Made by a program: the position numbers and the translations under genes. A model generated the notes under the pieces. The model was given only the letters and a program-made list of their open reading frames with translations. It made no database searches and was not told the origin of the DNA. DNA of 14,592 nt, taken from an uncultured Trueperaceae bacterium (GTDB lineage: Bacteria > Deinococcota > Deinococci > Deinococcales > Trueperaceae). Where the stretch lies: positions 1-14,592 of the forward strand of contig CALDPK010000258.1 of the NCBI GenBank assembly GCA_937911855.1, written 5' to 3'. Below are positions 6,598-11,837 of this stretch, in pieces; positions within the stretch are counted from its first letter, which is position 1, and every line of letters begins with the position of its first letter.

Positions 6598-6672
6598 TGG
6601 TGACCCCTACGAGATTCGAACTCGTGCCGCAACCTTGAAAGGGTTGTGACCTAACCGCTAGTCGAAGGGGCC
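6598..6672 (-). tRNA. tRNA-Glu (anticodon TTC)
   Basis: The minus strand folds as a cloverleaf. The acceptor GGCCCCT pairs with AGGGGTC with one G-U, the anticodon loop CTTTCAA lies in a CAACC/GGTTG stem, and the T loop is AGTTCGAATCT. CCA is encoded at 6598-6600. The anticodon TTC reads glutamate GAA/GAG. A near-consensus promoter lies about 33 bases upstream. Confidence 0.97.
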
Positions 6673-6704
6673 GGGCTGCGTGCCCTTTCGGACACAGCCT
6701 TATA

Positions 6705-6733
6705 AGTATAGGTTCCCGCGCGGGACGCGTCAA
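6705..6733 (-). promoter_or_regulatory. Strong sigma-70-type promoter of the tRNA-Glu/tRNA-Val unit
   Basis: On the minus strand TTGACG (6733-6728) and TATACT (6710-6705) are separated by exactly 17 bp. The spacer contains a 12-bp GC-rich palindrome, TCCCGCGCGGGA (6714-6725). Transcription would start near 6698, about 26 bases before the tRNA-Glu 5' end. Confidence 0.8.
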
Positions 6734-6763
6734 GTGCTGTGACGCAGTCCCCCGCGGAGGAGC

Positions 6764-7252
6764 TCAGGAGCCCTCGAAAAGCTCGCGCAGCTTCTCTTCC
6801 TGTTCACGTGACAGGTTGGTGCTGAGCAGGGTCGGGTTGTACTGGCTCAGCGCTTCAGCTACCCGGTCAGGTGCTTCGGTGGCCGACAGCAGGAACAGGG
6901 CAGAGGTGCCGGGCTGAACCTGCTCGCGGATCTGGTTGATGAATCTGTCATCAATGCCTATGTCAGTGAGTGCGCCTGAGATCGCGCCGCCCACTGCGCC
7001 CACCACGGCGCCCAGCAGGGGAACCATGAACAGCAGGCCGACAAGCATGCCCCAGAACGTGCCGCCCAGGGCGCCGACTCCCGTCGTGTTGACTGCCTGG
7101 CGGGTCTTAGGCGACTTGCGGTCAGCAGGCCAGCTGACCACTGCTGCGTCAGCGATGCTGACAACGTGCTCAGTGCGCAGCTGCTGAAGGCTTTCCAGCG
7201 CTTTCTCAGCGGCGTCTGCTTCGTTGAATTTCAGAACTGTAAGTGTAGCCAT
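6764..7252 (-). CDS. DUF1269 family membrane protein
   Basis: The 162-residue protein fits DUF1269 in length and layout. An N-terminal ferredoxin-like half begins MATLTVLKFNEADAAEKAL and includes the VSIADAAVVSW strand. A glycine-rich hydrophobic hairpin follows at about 58-95 (GALGGTFWGMLVGLLFMVPLLGAVVGAVGGAISGAL). The C-terminal part has GTSALFLLSATEAPDRV and a charged tail. The hydrophobic part should sit in or on the membrane. The family has no established biochemical role; members are often general-stress genes, and the divergent hsp20 neighbour agrees with a stress context. AAAGGA lies about 7 bases before the ATG at 7252. A weak -10 candidate (TATGCT) lies near 7285-7290. Confidence 0.88.
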   Translation of the reverse strand: MATLTVLKFNEADAAEKALESLQQLRTEHVVSIADAAVVSWPADRKSPKTRQAVNTTGVGALGGTFWGMLVGLLFMVPLLGAVVGAVGGAISGALTDIGIDDRFINQIREQVQPGTSALFLLSATEAPDRVAEALSQYNPTLLSTNLSREQEEKLRELFEGS

Positions 7253-7352
7253 GTGTATGTCCTTTCCGTAGCAATAACGGCCTCAGCATAGGTGCGGAAG
7301 CGTAATGAGACTGTCAGGGTCGCCCCACTGCGGGCTGCAGAGCGCAGTAAAC

Positions 7353-7381
7353 TTGACAAGATAGCACTCAGATAGTATGAT
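7353..7381 (+). promoter_or_regulatory. Consensus promoter of hsp20, with a CIRCE half-site in the spacer
   Basis: TTGACA (7353-7358) and TATGAT (7376-7381) are separated by 17 bp. The spacer includes ATAGCACTC (7361-7369), eight of nine bases of the left arm of the HrcA-binding CIRCE element (TTAGCACTC). The expected right arm, GAGTGCTAA after nine bases, is not present. Confidence 0.8.
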
Positions 7382-7436
7382 GTCCTTACGTTGCCCATGG
7401 TGGCAACCACATCTGAATCTTTATGAAGGAGGAAGC

Positions 7437-7877
7437 ATGAATCCGATCAAATATCAGAGTGCTTTTCGTGCACCCGTGTTCAACCCGATAAGTGACGACT
7501 TCCACAGCCGTTTCAACCGCATCTTCGACGATGTCGCCTCCACCCGGCAGGTCAGCCACTCCGGCATCGACCTTTACGAAACCGATGAAGGCTGGTTCCT
7601 GGAAGTTGCCGTACCCGGACTGACCGCCGCCGACATTGACGTCGACGTTGAAGGTCGCCAGCTCACCATCAAGGCAGAGCCGAAGGAAACGGACGCAGAA
7701 GGCCGCCGCTACTGGCTGCAGTCGCTGCCCCGGGGTTCATTCACCCGTACCGTGCGCGTCCCGCGCGGGGTGGATACCGAGACCGTAAGCGCCACAGTCC
7801 AGGCTGGACTGCTCACCGTGACCATGCCGCGCAGCCCTGAGGCTCGTGCGCGCAAGGTCGAAATCATCGAAAACTGA
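7437..7877 (+). CDS. hsp20: Small heat shock protein, Hsp20/alpha-crystallin family
   Basis: The 146-residue protein is an ATP-independent cytoplasmic holdase. A variable N-terminal arm occupies about 1-40, and the alpha-crystallin domain about 41-140, with DLYETDEGWFLEVAVPGLTAADIDVDVEGRQLTIKAE and FTRTVRVPRGVDTETVSATVQ. The family signature GLLTVTMP is at the end of the domain, followed by the short tail KVEIIEN, whose IEI-like motif can bind the next dimer. The ATG at 7437 is chosen because AAGGAGGA (7426-7433) lies directly before it; an upstream in-frame ATG at 7377 falls inside the promoter. A consensus promoter precedes it and a strong terminator follows. Confidence 0.96.
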   Translation: MNPIKYQSAFRAPVFNPISDDFHSRFNRIFDDVASTRQVSHSGIDLYETDEGWFLEVAVPGLTAADIDVDVEGRQLTIKAEPKETDAEGRRYWLQSLPRGSFTRTVRVPRGVDTETVSATVQAGLLTVTMPRSPEARARKVEIIEN

Positions 7878-7951
7878 GTCAGCTGACGCACTGAATCTGG
7901 CTCCCGGCGGAGGTATGGCTGCCGGTAGAGCCGCGGGCAAGACCCGTAAGC

Positions 7952-7989
7952 AATCGGGCCGGAATTTTCATTCCGGCCCGATTTCTTTT
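7952..7989 (+). terminator. Intrinsic terminator of hsp20
   Basis: AATCGGGCCGGAAT (7952-7965) and ATTCCGGCCCGATT (7970-7983) form a perfect 14-bp stem with a TTTC loop. The tail on the plus strand is TTCTTTT. The convergent acetyltransferase gene ends 13 bases further on and may share the structure. Confidence 0.88.
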
Positions 7990-8002
7990 GCCCTTGATTT
8001 CG

Positions 8003-8638
8003 TCAGTGGGGAAGCTGCCTGCCCATCACCATCGAGTGGGGCGGATCACCGCGCTTCTCGAGTTCCCTGAATCCCAGCCTGTCGTAAAAGCGCAGCGCAC
8101 GCTCGTTTCGCAGGCCGAGTCCCAGATGCACTCCACTCACACCGAGCGCCCGCAACCTGTCCACGAAAGCAGTCATGAGCCGCCGGCCGTTGCCCCTTGC
8201 CTGGCCGCGCGGCAGGATATCGATGTGCAGGTGGGCCGGGAAGTCCCGGACGATCGCTTCTGATTCGCGCACCAGTGGCTCGTGGAACCTGCGGATGAGG
8301 CGCTCGGCCGCAGTGAAATCTGCGGGATCATCCTCGGGCCACGGGTAGCGGTCCCGCATCAGCGGGAACCAGTGCTCTTCAAGCCAGGTTTCAAAAGCAG
8401 CGGTATCGGCCACGCCCAGTACGTAACCGCACACACCGTCCGCATCTTCCAGCACGAAAACCAGGTCGGGAGCGAAGGCCGCGTATGGCGCCGCATACAT
8501 GTCGCCGACTGAACGGGGTGCGTTGCGGTAAAGCTCGCTGCCGTCCTCACCGGATGCGGCAGTCTTCAGGCAGATCTCGTAAAGGCTGTCCAGGTCCTGG
8601 CGGTGGAAGCCGCGGATCCGGAAGGCATTTTCAGTCAT
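8003..8638 (-). CDS. GNAT-family N-acetyltransferase
   Basis: The 211-residue cytoplasmic enzyme should transfer an acetyl group from acetyl-CoA to an amine. The C-terminal core is clear: strand AHLHIDILP at about 135-143, the acetyl-CoA pyrophosphate loop RGQARGNGRRLM at 144-155, and the closing NERALRFYDRLGF at 178-190. An insert of about 40 residues (WLEEHWFPLMRDRYPWPEDDPADFTAAERLIRRFHEP) before the core is longer than in minimal GNATs and recalls the acetyltransferase-like domain linked to O-GlcNAc hydrolases; the substrate is unknown. TAGACT (8649-8644) stands six bases before the ATG, suggesting a leaderless transcript. It converges with hsp20 and is divergent from nuoA. Confidence 0.9.
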   Translation of the reverse strand: MTENAFRIRGFHRQDLDSLYEICLKTAASGEDGSELYRNAPRSVGDMYAAPYAAFAPDLVFVLEDADGVCGYVLGVADTAAFETWLEEHWFPLMRDRYPWPEDDPADFTAAERLIRRFHEPLVRESEAIVRDFPAHLHIDILPRGQARGNGRRLMTAFVDRLRALGVSGVHLGLGLRNERALRFYDRLGFRELEKRGDPPHSMVMGRQLPH

Positions 8639-8643
8639 CAGGC

Positions 8644-8649
8644 CAGTCT
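8644..8649 (-). promoter_or_regulatory. Leaderless-type -10 box of the acetyltransferase gene
   Basis: TAGACT on the minus strand is followed by six bases and the ATG, so transcription would begin at or next to the start codon. No ribosome-binding sequence is visible and no -35 box stands out. Confidence 0.45.
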
Positions 8650-8712
8650 AGCCCGGTGCCGGAAAAGCGGCCCTGAAGGCAATTCATAGCGTTACAGTCG
8701 GGATTTCTGGTC

Positions 8713-8741
8713 TTGTATGGACATGGACACCTTGATACAAT
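8713..8741 (+). promoter_or_regulatory. Promoter of the nuo operon
   Basis: TTGTAT (8713-8718) and TACAAT (8736-8741) are separated by 17 bp, leaving a 5' leader of about 93 bases before nuoA. The leader contains a short CCTCC/GGAGG hairpin near 8775-8787 with no recognisable riboswitch form. Confidence 0.6.
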
Positions 8742-8840
8742 GCTGCCAACAGGTTGTGAAATGACGCACAAGGCCTCCGGGGAGGTTGCGCCATTCTGAA
8801 AATACTGCAGGACTGCCCCGGCTTGAGAGGAGTTGCGGCT

Positions 8841-9188
8841 GTGTACGAACAGGCCCTGATCATGTTTCTTGTCGCAGGAGGCATCGGCGTACTTGCTTTG
8901 TCCGTCGGCCTGCTCCTGGGACCGAAGAAACCGAACCAGGACAAGCTGGCCGCCTACGAATCGGGCATTCCGGCCCTCGGGAACGCACGCCAGCGCTTCC
9001 CGGTCCACTTCTACATCGTGGCGATGATCTTCATCATCTTCGACCTCGAGACGGTCTTCTTCTACCCGCTCGCAGTGGTTTTCAAGGAAGCACCCCAGTT
9101 CCTGTTTACCAACGCGATCATCTTCGTGGCGGTCCTGGCCGTCGGTTACGTCTACATCCTCCGCAAGGGAGTGCTCAGATGGAAATGA
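8841..9188 (+). CDS. nuoA: NADH-quinone oxidoreductase subunit A
   Basis: The 115-residue protein is the small membrane subunit of respiratory complex I, helping form the quinone site and the junction with the proton-pumping arm. It shows the expected three membrane helices (about 6-27, 57-79, 87-107), the conserved AAYESGIPALGNARQRF loop between helices 1 and 2, and the acidic FDLETVFFYPLAV motif. The GTG at 8841 is chosen because AGAGGAG at 8826-8832 is 8 bases away and the product then has the normal family length; a TTG at 8823 would lie inside that ribosome-binding site. It is the first gene of the operon, and nuoB starts 10 bases after its stop. Confidence 0.96.
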   Translation: MYEQALIMFLVAGGIGVLALSVGLLLGPKKPNQDKLAAYESGIPALGNARQRFPVHFYIVAMIFIIFDLETVFFYPLAVVFKEAPQFLFTNAIIFVAVLAVGYVYILRKGVLRWK

Positions 9189-9198
9189 AGGCAGCAAC

Positions 9199-9381
9199 AT
9201 GAGTCTCGGCGAGCTGTTCGAGAAGGACTGGCAGGAACTGGAATCCGAAGGGATCCTGTTCACCAGCCTGACGAAACTGGTCGCCTGGGGTCGCAGCAAC
9301 AGCCTCTGGCCGGTCACATTCGGCCTGGCCTGTTGCGCAATCGAAATGATTTCGGCTTCCATGGCCCGGTTCGACCTGTCC
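9199..9381 (+). CDS. nuoB: NADH-quinone oxidoreductase subunit B, 5' part only (cut at a chimeric junction)
   Basis: About 61 residues match the beginning of NuoB, the subunit carrying iron-sulfur cluster N2: LFEKDWQELESEGIL, LVAWGRSNSLWP and FGLACCAIEM, with the tandem N2 ligands at C45-C46. NuoB should continue as RFDLSRFG, then the conserved FRASPRQAD region and two further cysteines, about 180 residues in all. Here the frame changes after RFDLS into a Crp-type DNA-binding domain without a stop. The remaining cluster ligands are therefore absent and the protein could not work as NuoB. A GAAGG ribosome-binding sequence lies before the ATG. I infer an assembly join at about 9373-9393, not a real fusion. 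Confidence 0.9.
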
Positions 9382-9582
9382 GAGCGGTTCGGGGAGCAGA
9401 CCCCCGAGGGGCTGCGGGTGGCGCACGACCTCACCCAGGAGGAGCTGGCCCAGCTGGTGGGCGCCTCGCGCGAGACGGTGAACAAGTCGCTGGCCGACTT
9501 CATCTCCCGCGGCTGGATCCGGCTCGAGGGCCGCGCCGTGCAGATCCTCGACCTCGAGCGCCTCAAGCGCCGCGCACGGTAA
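9382..9582 (+). CDS. crp: Crp/Fnr-family regulator, C-terminal DNA-binding part only
   Basis: The 66 residues after the junction form the winged helix-turn-helix of a Crp-type regulator. ERFGEQTPEGLRVAHDLTQEELAQLVGASRETVNKSL holds the recognition helix (GASRETVNK) and RGWIRLEGRAVQILDLERLKRRAR the wing and end. The wording is that of actinobacterial Crp/GlxR proteins. The cyclic-nucleotide-binding domain of about 150 residues that should precede it is absent, replaced in frame by NuoB. In M. tuberculosis crp (Rv3676) lies beside the same RidA-like, DUF4177, whiB4 and ponA2 genes that follow here, which supports this as the true end of a crp gene whose 5' part is missing. Confidence 0.88.
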   Translation, partial: ERFGEQTPEGLRVAHDLTQEELAQLVGASRETVNKSLADFISRGWIRLEGRAVQILDLERLKRRAR

Positions 9583-9597
9583 GCCGGGCCACTCGCC

Positions 9598-9723
9598 GTC
9601 GGCCCGCACCCCACCCATTTCGGGCCGCACAGTCGGCCCGCACCCCACCCCTTTTCAGGCCGCACAGTCGGTACACCGCGCCCGGTCCATCGGTCCGGCC
9701 CAGCGTCCGGATGTGCGGCCTGA
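9598..9723 (+). repeat. Intergenic GC-rich repeat cluster (two direct copies plus an inverted copy)
   Basis: A 34/35-base unit starting GTCGGCCCGCACCCCACCC and ending CCGCACA occurs at 9598-9631 and 9632-9666, with a third start (GTCGG) at 9667. TCAGGCCGCACA at 9655-9666 recurs as its exact reverse complement at 9712-9723, followed by GGGTGG, so a diverged inverted copy faces the pair. This fills most of the 245-base gap between the crp end and the ridA-like stop. Confidence 0.8.
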
Positions 9724-9827
9724 TCGTTGGGTGGAGCCAACCGTGGGGTTGTGGCCAGGCGTGCGGGCTGACCGGAATGGGCCGTGGGCGTGAGCGGCGG
9801 CGCGCAGCCGGCGTGGGTGCCGGCAGG

Positions 9828-10295
9828 TCAGCCCAGGGCGACGACGAGCTCGATCTCCACTGGCGCACCCAACGGCAGGGCGCTCACCCCGACCGCACTG
9901 CGGGCATGGCGGCCGGCCTCACCGAACACCTCACCGAGCAGGTCGGAAGCGCCGTTGACGACGCCGGGCTGGCCGGTGAAGGCCGGGTCGCTGGCGACAT
10001 AGCCGACGACCTTGACCACCTGGACGACGGCGTCGAGGTTCCCGACCTTCGCGGCGATCGCCGCCAGCGCGTTGAGCGCAGCGGTACGAGCCAGCTCGGT
10101 CGCCCGCTCCGGGCTCACGTGCTCGGGCCCGTCGCCCACGACGCCGGTGACCGGTAGCGTCCCGTCGACCATCGGCAGCTGGCCCGACGTCCAGACGAGG
10201 TCGCCGTACCGGACTGCCGGTACGTAGGAGGCCACCGGTCGCGCGACAGCGGGCAGCGACAGTCCCAGCTCCCGTAGGCGCTGGGAGATACTCAC
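9828..10295 (-). CDS. RidA/YjgF-family protein
   Basis: The 155-residue protein belongs to the Rid superfamily, whose best-known members hydrolyse reactive enamine/imine intermediates of amino acid metabolism. Signs are SYVPAVRYGDLVWTSGQLPM near residues 23-42, ARTAALNALAAIAAKVGNLDAVVQVVKVVGYVAS in the middle and HARSAVGVSALPLGAPVEIELVVAL at the end. The conserved late arginine (ARSAVGV) that binds the carboxylate in active RidA enzymes is present. It closely resembles what I recall of Rv3678c. The GTG at 10295 overlaps the stop of the DUF4177 gene by four bases (GTGA), so the two form a coupled operon. A longer frame upstream of this GTG is the shadow of that gene. Confidence 0.9.
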   Translation of the reverse strand: MSISQRLRELGLSLPAVARPVASYVPAVRYGDLVWTSGQLPMVDGTLPVTGVVGDGPEHVSPERATELARTAALNALAAIAAKVGNLDAVVQVVKVVGYVASDPAFTGQPGVVNGASDLLGEVFGEAGRHARSAVGVSALPLGAPVEIELVVALG

Positions 10296-10444
10296 GCCTT
10301 TTCCCGCTTGAGGTAGGCCACCGGGTTCTCGGTCGGTCCGGGGATCACCTGCACCAGCTCCCAGCCGTCGGCGCCCCACTGGTCAAGGATCGCCTTGGTG
10401 TTGTGGATGAGCAGTGGAATGGTCGCGTACTCCCAAGTCTTCAT
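10292..10444 (-). CDS. DUF4177 small protein
   Basis: A 50-residue protein, beginning MKTWEYATIPLLIH and containing the DQWGADGWELVQVIPG core, fits the DUF4177 family. Members are small, soluble, of unknown function, and typically keep the GWELV motif. It corresponds to Rv3678A by position: directly upstream of a RidA-like gene and coupled to it by a GTGA overlap. TAGGAT (10456-10451) stands six bases before the ATG, so the operon is probably read from a leaderless transcript starting here. Confidence 0.88.
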   Translation of the reverse strand: MKTWEYATIPLLIHNTKAILDQWGADGWELVQVIPGPTENPVAYLKREKA

Positions 10445-10450
10445 GCTCGC

Positions 10451-10456
10451 ATCCTA
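10451..10456 (-). promoter_or_regulatory. Leaderless-type -10 box before the DUF4177-RidA operon
   Basis: TAGGAT on the minus strand is followed by exactly six bases and the ATG at 10444. The box lies in the 18-base gap after the whiB stop, and no ribosome-binding sequence is seen. Confidence 0.4.
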
Positions 10457-10462
10457 AGCCTG

Positions 10463-10798
10463 CTAGGCCTGGCGGATCTTGGCGAGGATGCGCGGGGCAC
10501 GGTCGGCCCGTAGCTCGGCGATGATCTCGTCGTCCTCGTCGCGCAGCCGCTCGGACCAGGAAGTCACCTCGGGGTAGCGGCGCAGCAGTGCGCGACGCTC
10601 CCGCTCGGTGAGCCCGCCCCACACGCCGAAGGTCACCCGGGCGTCCAGTGCGTCGGCCAGGCACTCGAGCCGGACCGGGCACCCGAAGCACAGCTCGCGC
10701 GCCGTGCGTTGCGCGGCGCCCCGCACGAACAGCGCATCCGGTTCGACTTCGCGGCACGCAGCGTGCACAGCCCAGGTCTGGTCGTTGTCGATACTCAT
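10463..10798 (-). CDS. whiB4: WhiB-family iron-sulfur regulator, WhiB4-like
   Basis: The 111-residue actinobacterial regulator carries the four cluster-binding cysteines C15, C37, C40 and C46 in the C...CxxCxxxxxC pattern, the LFVRGAAQR stretch, and the GVWGG turn at 58-62 followed by TERERRALLRR. WhiB proteins bind a [4Fe-4S] cluster sensitive to oxygen or nitric oxide and act in transcription, often through the principal sigma factor; WhiB4 of M. tuberculosis is a redox-responsive DNA-binding protein. The PDALFVRGAAQR and SWSERL wording and the divergent penicillin-binding-protein start match the whiB4-ponA2 pair. AAGGGG lies before the ATG at 10798. The C-terminal tail (EDDEIIAELRADRAPRILAKIRQA) is unlike the one I recall for WhiB4. 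Confidence 0.92.
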   Translation of the reverse strand: MSIDNDQTWAVHAACREVEPDALFVRGAAQRTARELCFGCPVRLECLADALDARVTFGVWGGLTERERRALLRRYPEVTSWSERLRDEDDEIIAELRADRAPRILAKIRQA

Positions 10799-10989
10799 GG
10801 CCTCGCCCCTTCTCGCAGCATCATTGCCGCATGCCCTATGTGTCAGACCGTACTGCTACTTAGTCAAAAGAAGGAACCCCTATGGTCAAATCGTGACCTT
10901 TTACCGAATCTTTACATTTTTCGCGCAAGAAGTCCAAAGGCCCTCGGTGAACTCGGCCACGAGGGGAGAACTCAACCAGAGCGTCGACG

Positions 10990-10995
10990 TACTCT
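10990..10995 (+). promoter_or_regulatory. Leaderless-type -10 box before the ponA2-like start
   Basis: TACTCT is followed by exactly six bases and the ATG at 11002. The 203-base whiB-ponA2 intergenic region also contains an AT-richer stretch (10850-10925) and a short inverted repeat, GGTCA-N5-TGACC at 10884-10898, which could serve either promoter. Confidence 0.4.
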
Positions 10996-11001
10996 TGGGC
11001 A

Positions 11002-11095
11002 ATGGCTCAACGACCCTCACCCCGCGGGCGCGCCGTCAACCCGCTCCAGCTCATCGCGATGCTTATCGCATTCCTCCTCATCGCGATCACCGGTG
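11002..11095 (+). CDS. Penicillin-binding protein start, PonA2-like (cut at a chimeric junction)
   Basis: About 31 residues are left: a basic lead (MAQRPSPRGRAV) followed by a hydrophobic helix (LQLIAMLIAFLLIAITGG). This is the look of the cytoplasmic tail and membrane anchor of a class A penicillin-binding protein. The assignment rests on position, since the gene diverges from a whiB4-like gene as ponA2 does in M. tuberculosis, and on the anchor. After the ITGG the frame stays open but turns into low-complexity Arg/Pro-rich text that is the complement of the rimK, DUF6746 and later sequence, so the real gene ends near 11095. Confidence 0.5.
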
Positions 11096-11196
11096 GCAAG
11101 GCGGTCAGCGCCGTGGTCGAGCAGCACCCGCGCCGCCTCCACCAGTCGCCGGGTGGAGTACAGCTTGCTGTTGCGCGAGAGGATCGCCAGCTTCAT
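11017..11196 (-). CDS. rimK: RimK-like ATP-grasp ligase, N-terminus only (cut at a chimeric junction)
   Basis: From the ATG at 11196 the first 23 residues (codons down to 11128) match the start of RimK: MKLAILSRNSKLYST followed by RRLVEAAR. RimK adds glutamate residues to the end of ribosomal protein S6 and is about 300 residues long. The family next expects GHxVxVxDPLRCYM, but the sequence turns into VLLDHGADRLATGDRDEE and ends at a TGA at 11017, having run into the complement of the penicillin-binding-protein start. Only the 5' end is present. It lies downstream of the DUF6746 gene on the same strand with a 28-base gap and no clear ribosome-binding site. Confidence 0.75.
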   Translation of the reverse strand: MKLAILSRNSKLYSTRRLVEAARVLLDHGADRLATGDRDEEECDKHRDELERVDGAPAG

Positions 11197-11224
11197 GCGC
11201 GTGCGCCCGCGCGCGACGGCGGGT

Positions 11225-11602
11225 TCAGCGGACCAGCTTGGCGGACTTGTCCAGGTATTCGCGGCCGCGGGTGCGCACGGTCCCGACCTCGTAGCGCTCG
11301 GAGGCCACGTGCAGCGCCTCCAGCGTCTCTTCCAGGTCCTCGACCTCGGAATCGATGCGGTCCAGGGCGTTCTCGAGCGTGTAGGTCAGTTCGTGGATCT
11401 TCGCCGTGTCCTCGGGACCCAGCTCGTCCTTGGCCAGGATCGCCTCCAGCTGCGCGTTGTAGCTGGACAGGTGCGAGAACGCTTCTTCCAGGGTGGTGGC
11501 CTTCTCGCCCTCGAAATGGTCGGGGCGGTCGTCGGCAAGCGCGTTGCCGGACAGGCCGAAGACCAGCAGGGGGGCGGCAACCAGCAGCGGGAGCTTCTTC
11601 AT
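11225..11602 (-). CDS. DUF6746-type small periplasmic protein
   Basis: The 125-residue protein has a signal peptide (MKKLPLLVAAPLLVFGLSGNALA, cleavage after residue 23) and a mature part that should be almost all helical. It starts DDRPDHFEGEKATTLEEAFSHL, continues with heptad-like acidic helices (KIHELTYTLENALDRIDSEVEDLEETLEALHVASE) and ends in a basic tail (TRGREYLDKSAKLVR). I recall this as a gammaproteobacterial family with no known function (DUF6746). The ATG at 11602 is chosen because it starts the signal peptide; the longer frame upstream has none. A 19-base stretch resembling a Fur box lies 30-48 bases ahead, hinting at iron control. Confidence 0.8.
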   Translation of the reverse strand: MKKLPLLVAAPLLVFGLSGNALADDRPDHFEGEKATTLEEAFSHLSSYNAQLEAILAKDELGPEDTAKIHELTYTLENALDRIDSEVEDLEETLEALHVASERYEVGTVRTRGREYLDKSAKLVR

Positions 11603-11631
11603 GGGGGGAATCCGGGATGGGGAGCGCGCAT

Positions 11632-11650
11632 GATAATCAATCCCATTACC
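11632..11650 (-). promoter_or_regulatory. Fur-box-like sequence before the DUF6746 gene
   Basis: GATAATCAATCCCATTACC matches 13 of 19 positions of the consensus GATAATGATAATCATTATC, with both outer arms well kept. It overlaps a possible -10 hexamer, TATCAT, on the minus strand. The surrounding DNA is very GC-rich, so this AT-rich patch stands out. Confidence 0.4.
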
Positions 11651-11720
11651 GCGCGCACCGGCCCCGCCGGGCCCACCTGCCGCCCGCAACCTGCCGCCGG
11701 CACGCGGCCGGCGGAGGGAA

Positions 11721-11794
11721 TGGAGCGGGTGATGGGAATCGAACCCACGCCAGCAGCTTGGGAAGCTGCGGTTCTACCATTGAACTACACCCGC
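11721..11794 (-). tRNA. tRNA-Gly (anticodon CCC)
   Basis: The minus strand folds as a cloverleaf: acceptor GCGGGTG, D arm GTTCAATGGTAGAAC, anticodon loop TTCCCAA in a GCAGC/GCTGC stem, and T loop GGTTCGATTCC. CCA is encoded at 11721-11723. The anticodon CCC reads glycine GGG, and the whole resembles the proteobacterial glyU tRNA. Confidence 0.96.
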
Positions 11795-11804
11795 ATGGGC
11801 GGCC

Positions 11805-11834
11805 AGTCTAGGACGCCGCCGGCGTGCTTGGCAA
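11805..11834 (-). promoter_or_regulatory. Promoter of tRNA-Gly
   Basis: On the minus strand TTGCCA (11834-11829) and TAGACT (11810-11805) are 18 bp apart, placing the start about 5-7 bases before the tRNA 5' end. It occupies the 43-base gap after the esterase stop. Confidence 0.5.
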
Positions 11835-11837
11835 CGA

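Noticed and set aside
5915..6733. Minus-strand frame running through the RES toxin and two tRNA genes
   Set aside because: It crosses tRNA-Val and tRNA-Glu and a terminator, so it is a shadow frame.
7377..7436. Upstream ATG extension of Hsp20
   Set aside because: It starts inside the -10 box and adds residues foreign to Hsp20, while the ATG at 7437 has a perfect ribosome-binding site.
8742..8840. Riboswitch in the nuo leader
   Set aside because: Only a short CCTCC/GGAGG hairpin is seen, with no conserved riboswitch core.
9199..9582. A genuine NuoB-Crp fusion protein acting as a redox-sensing regulator
   Set aside because: Both partners lack essential parts, the switch lies in a short region of shared wording, and flanking genes belong to different phyla, so an assembly chimera explains it better.
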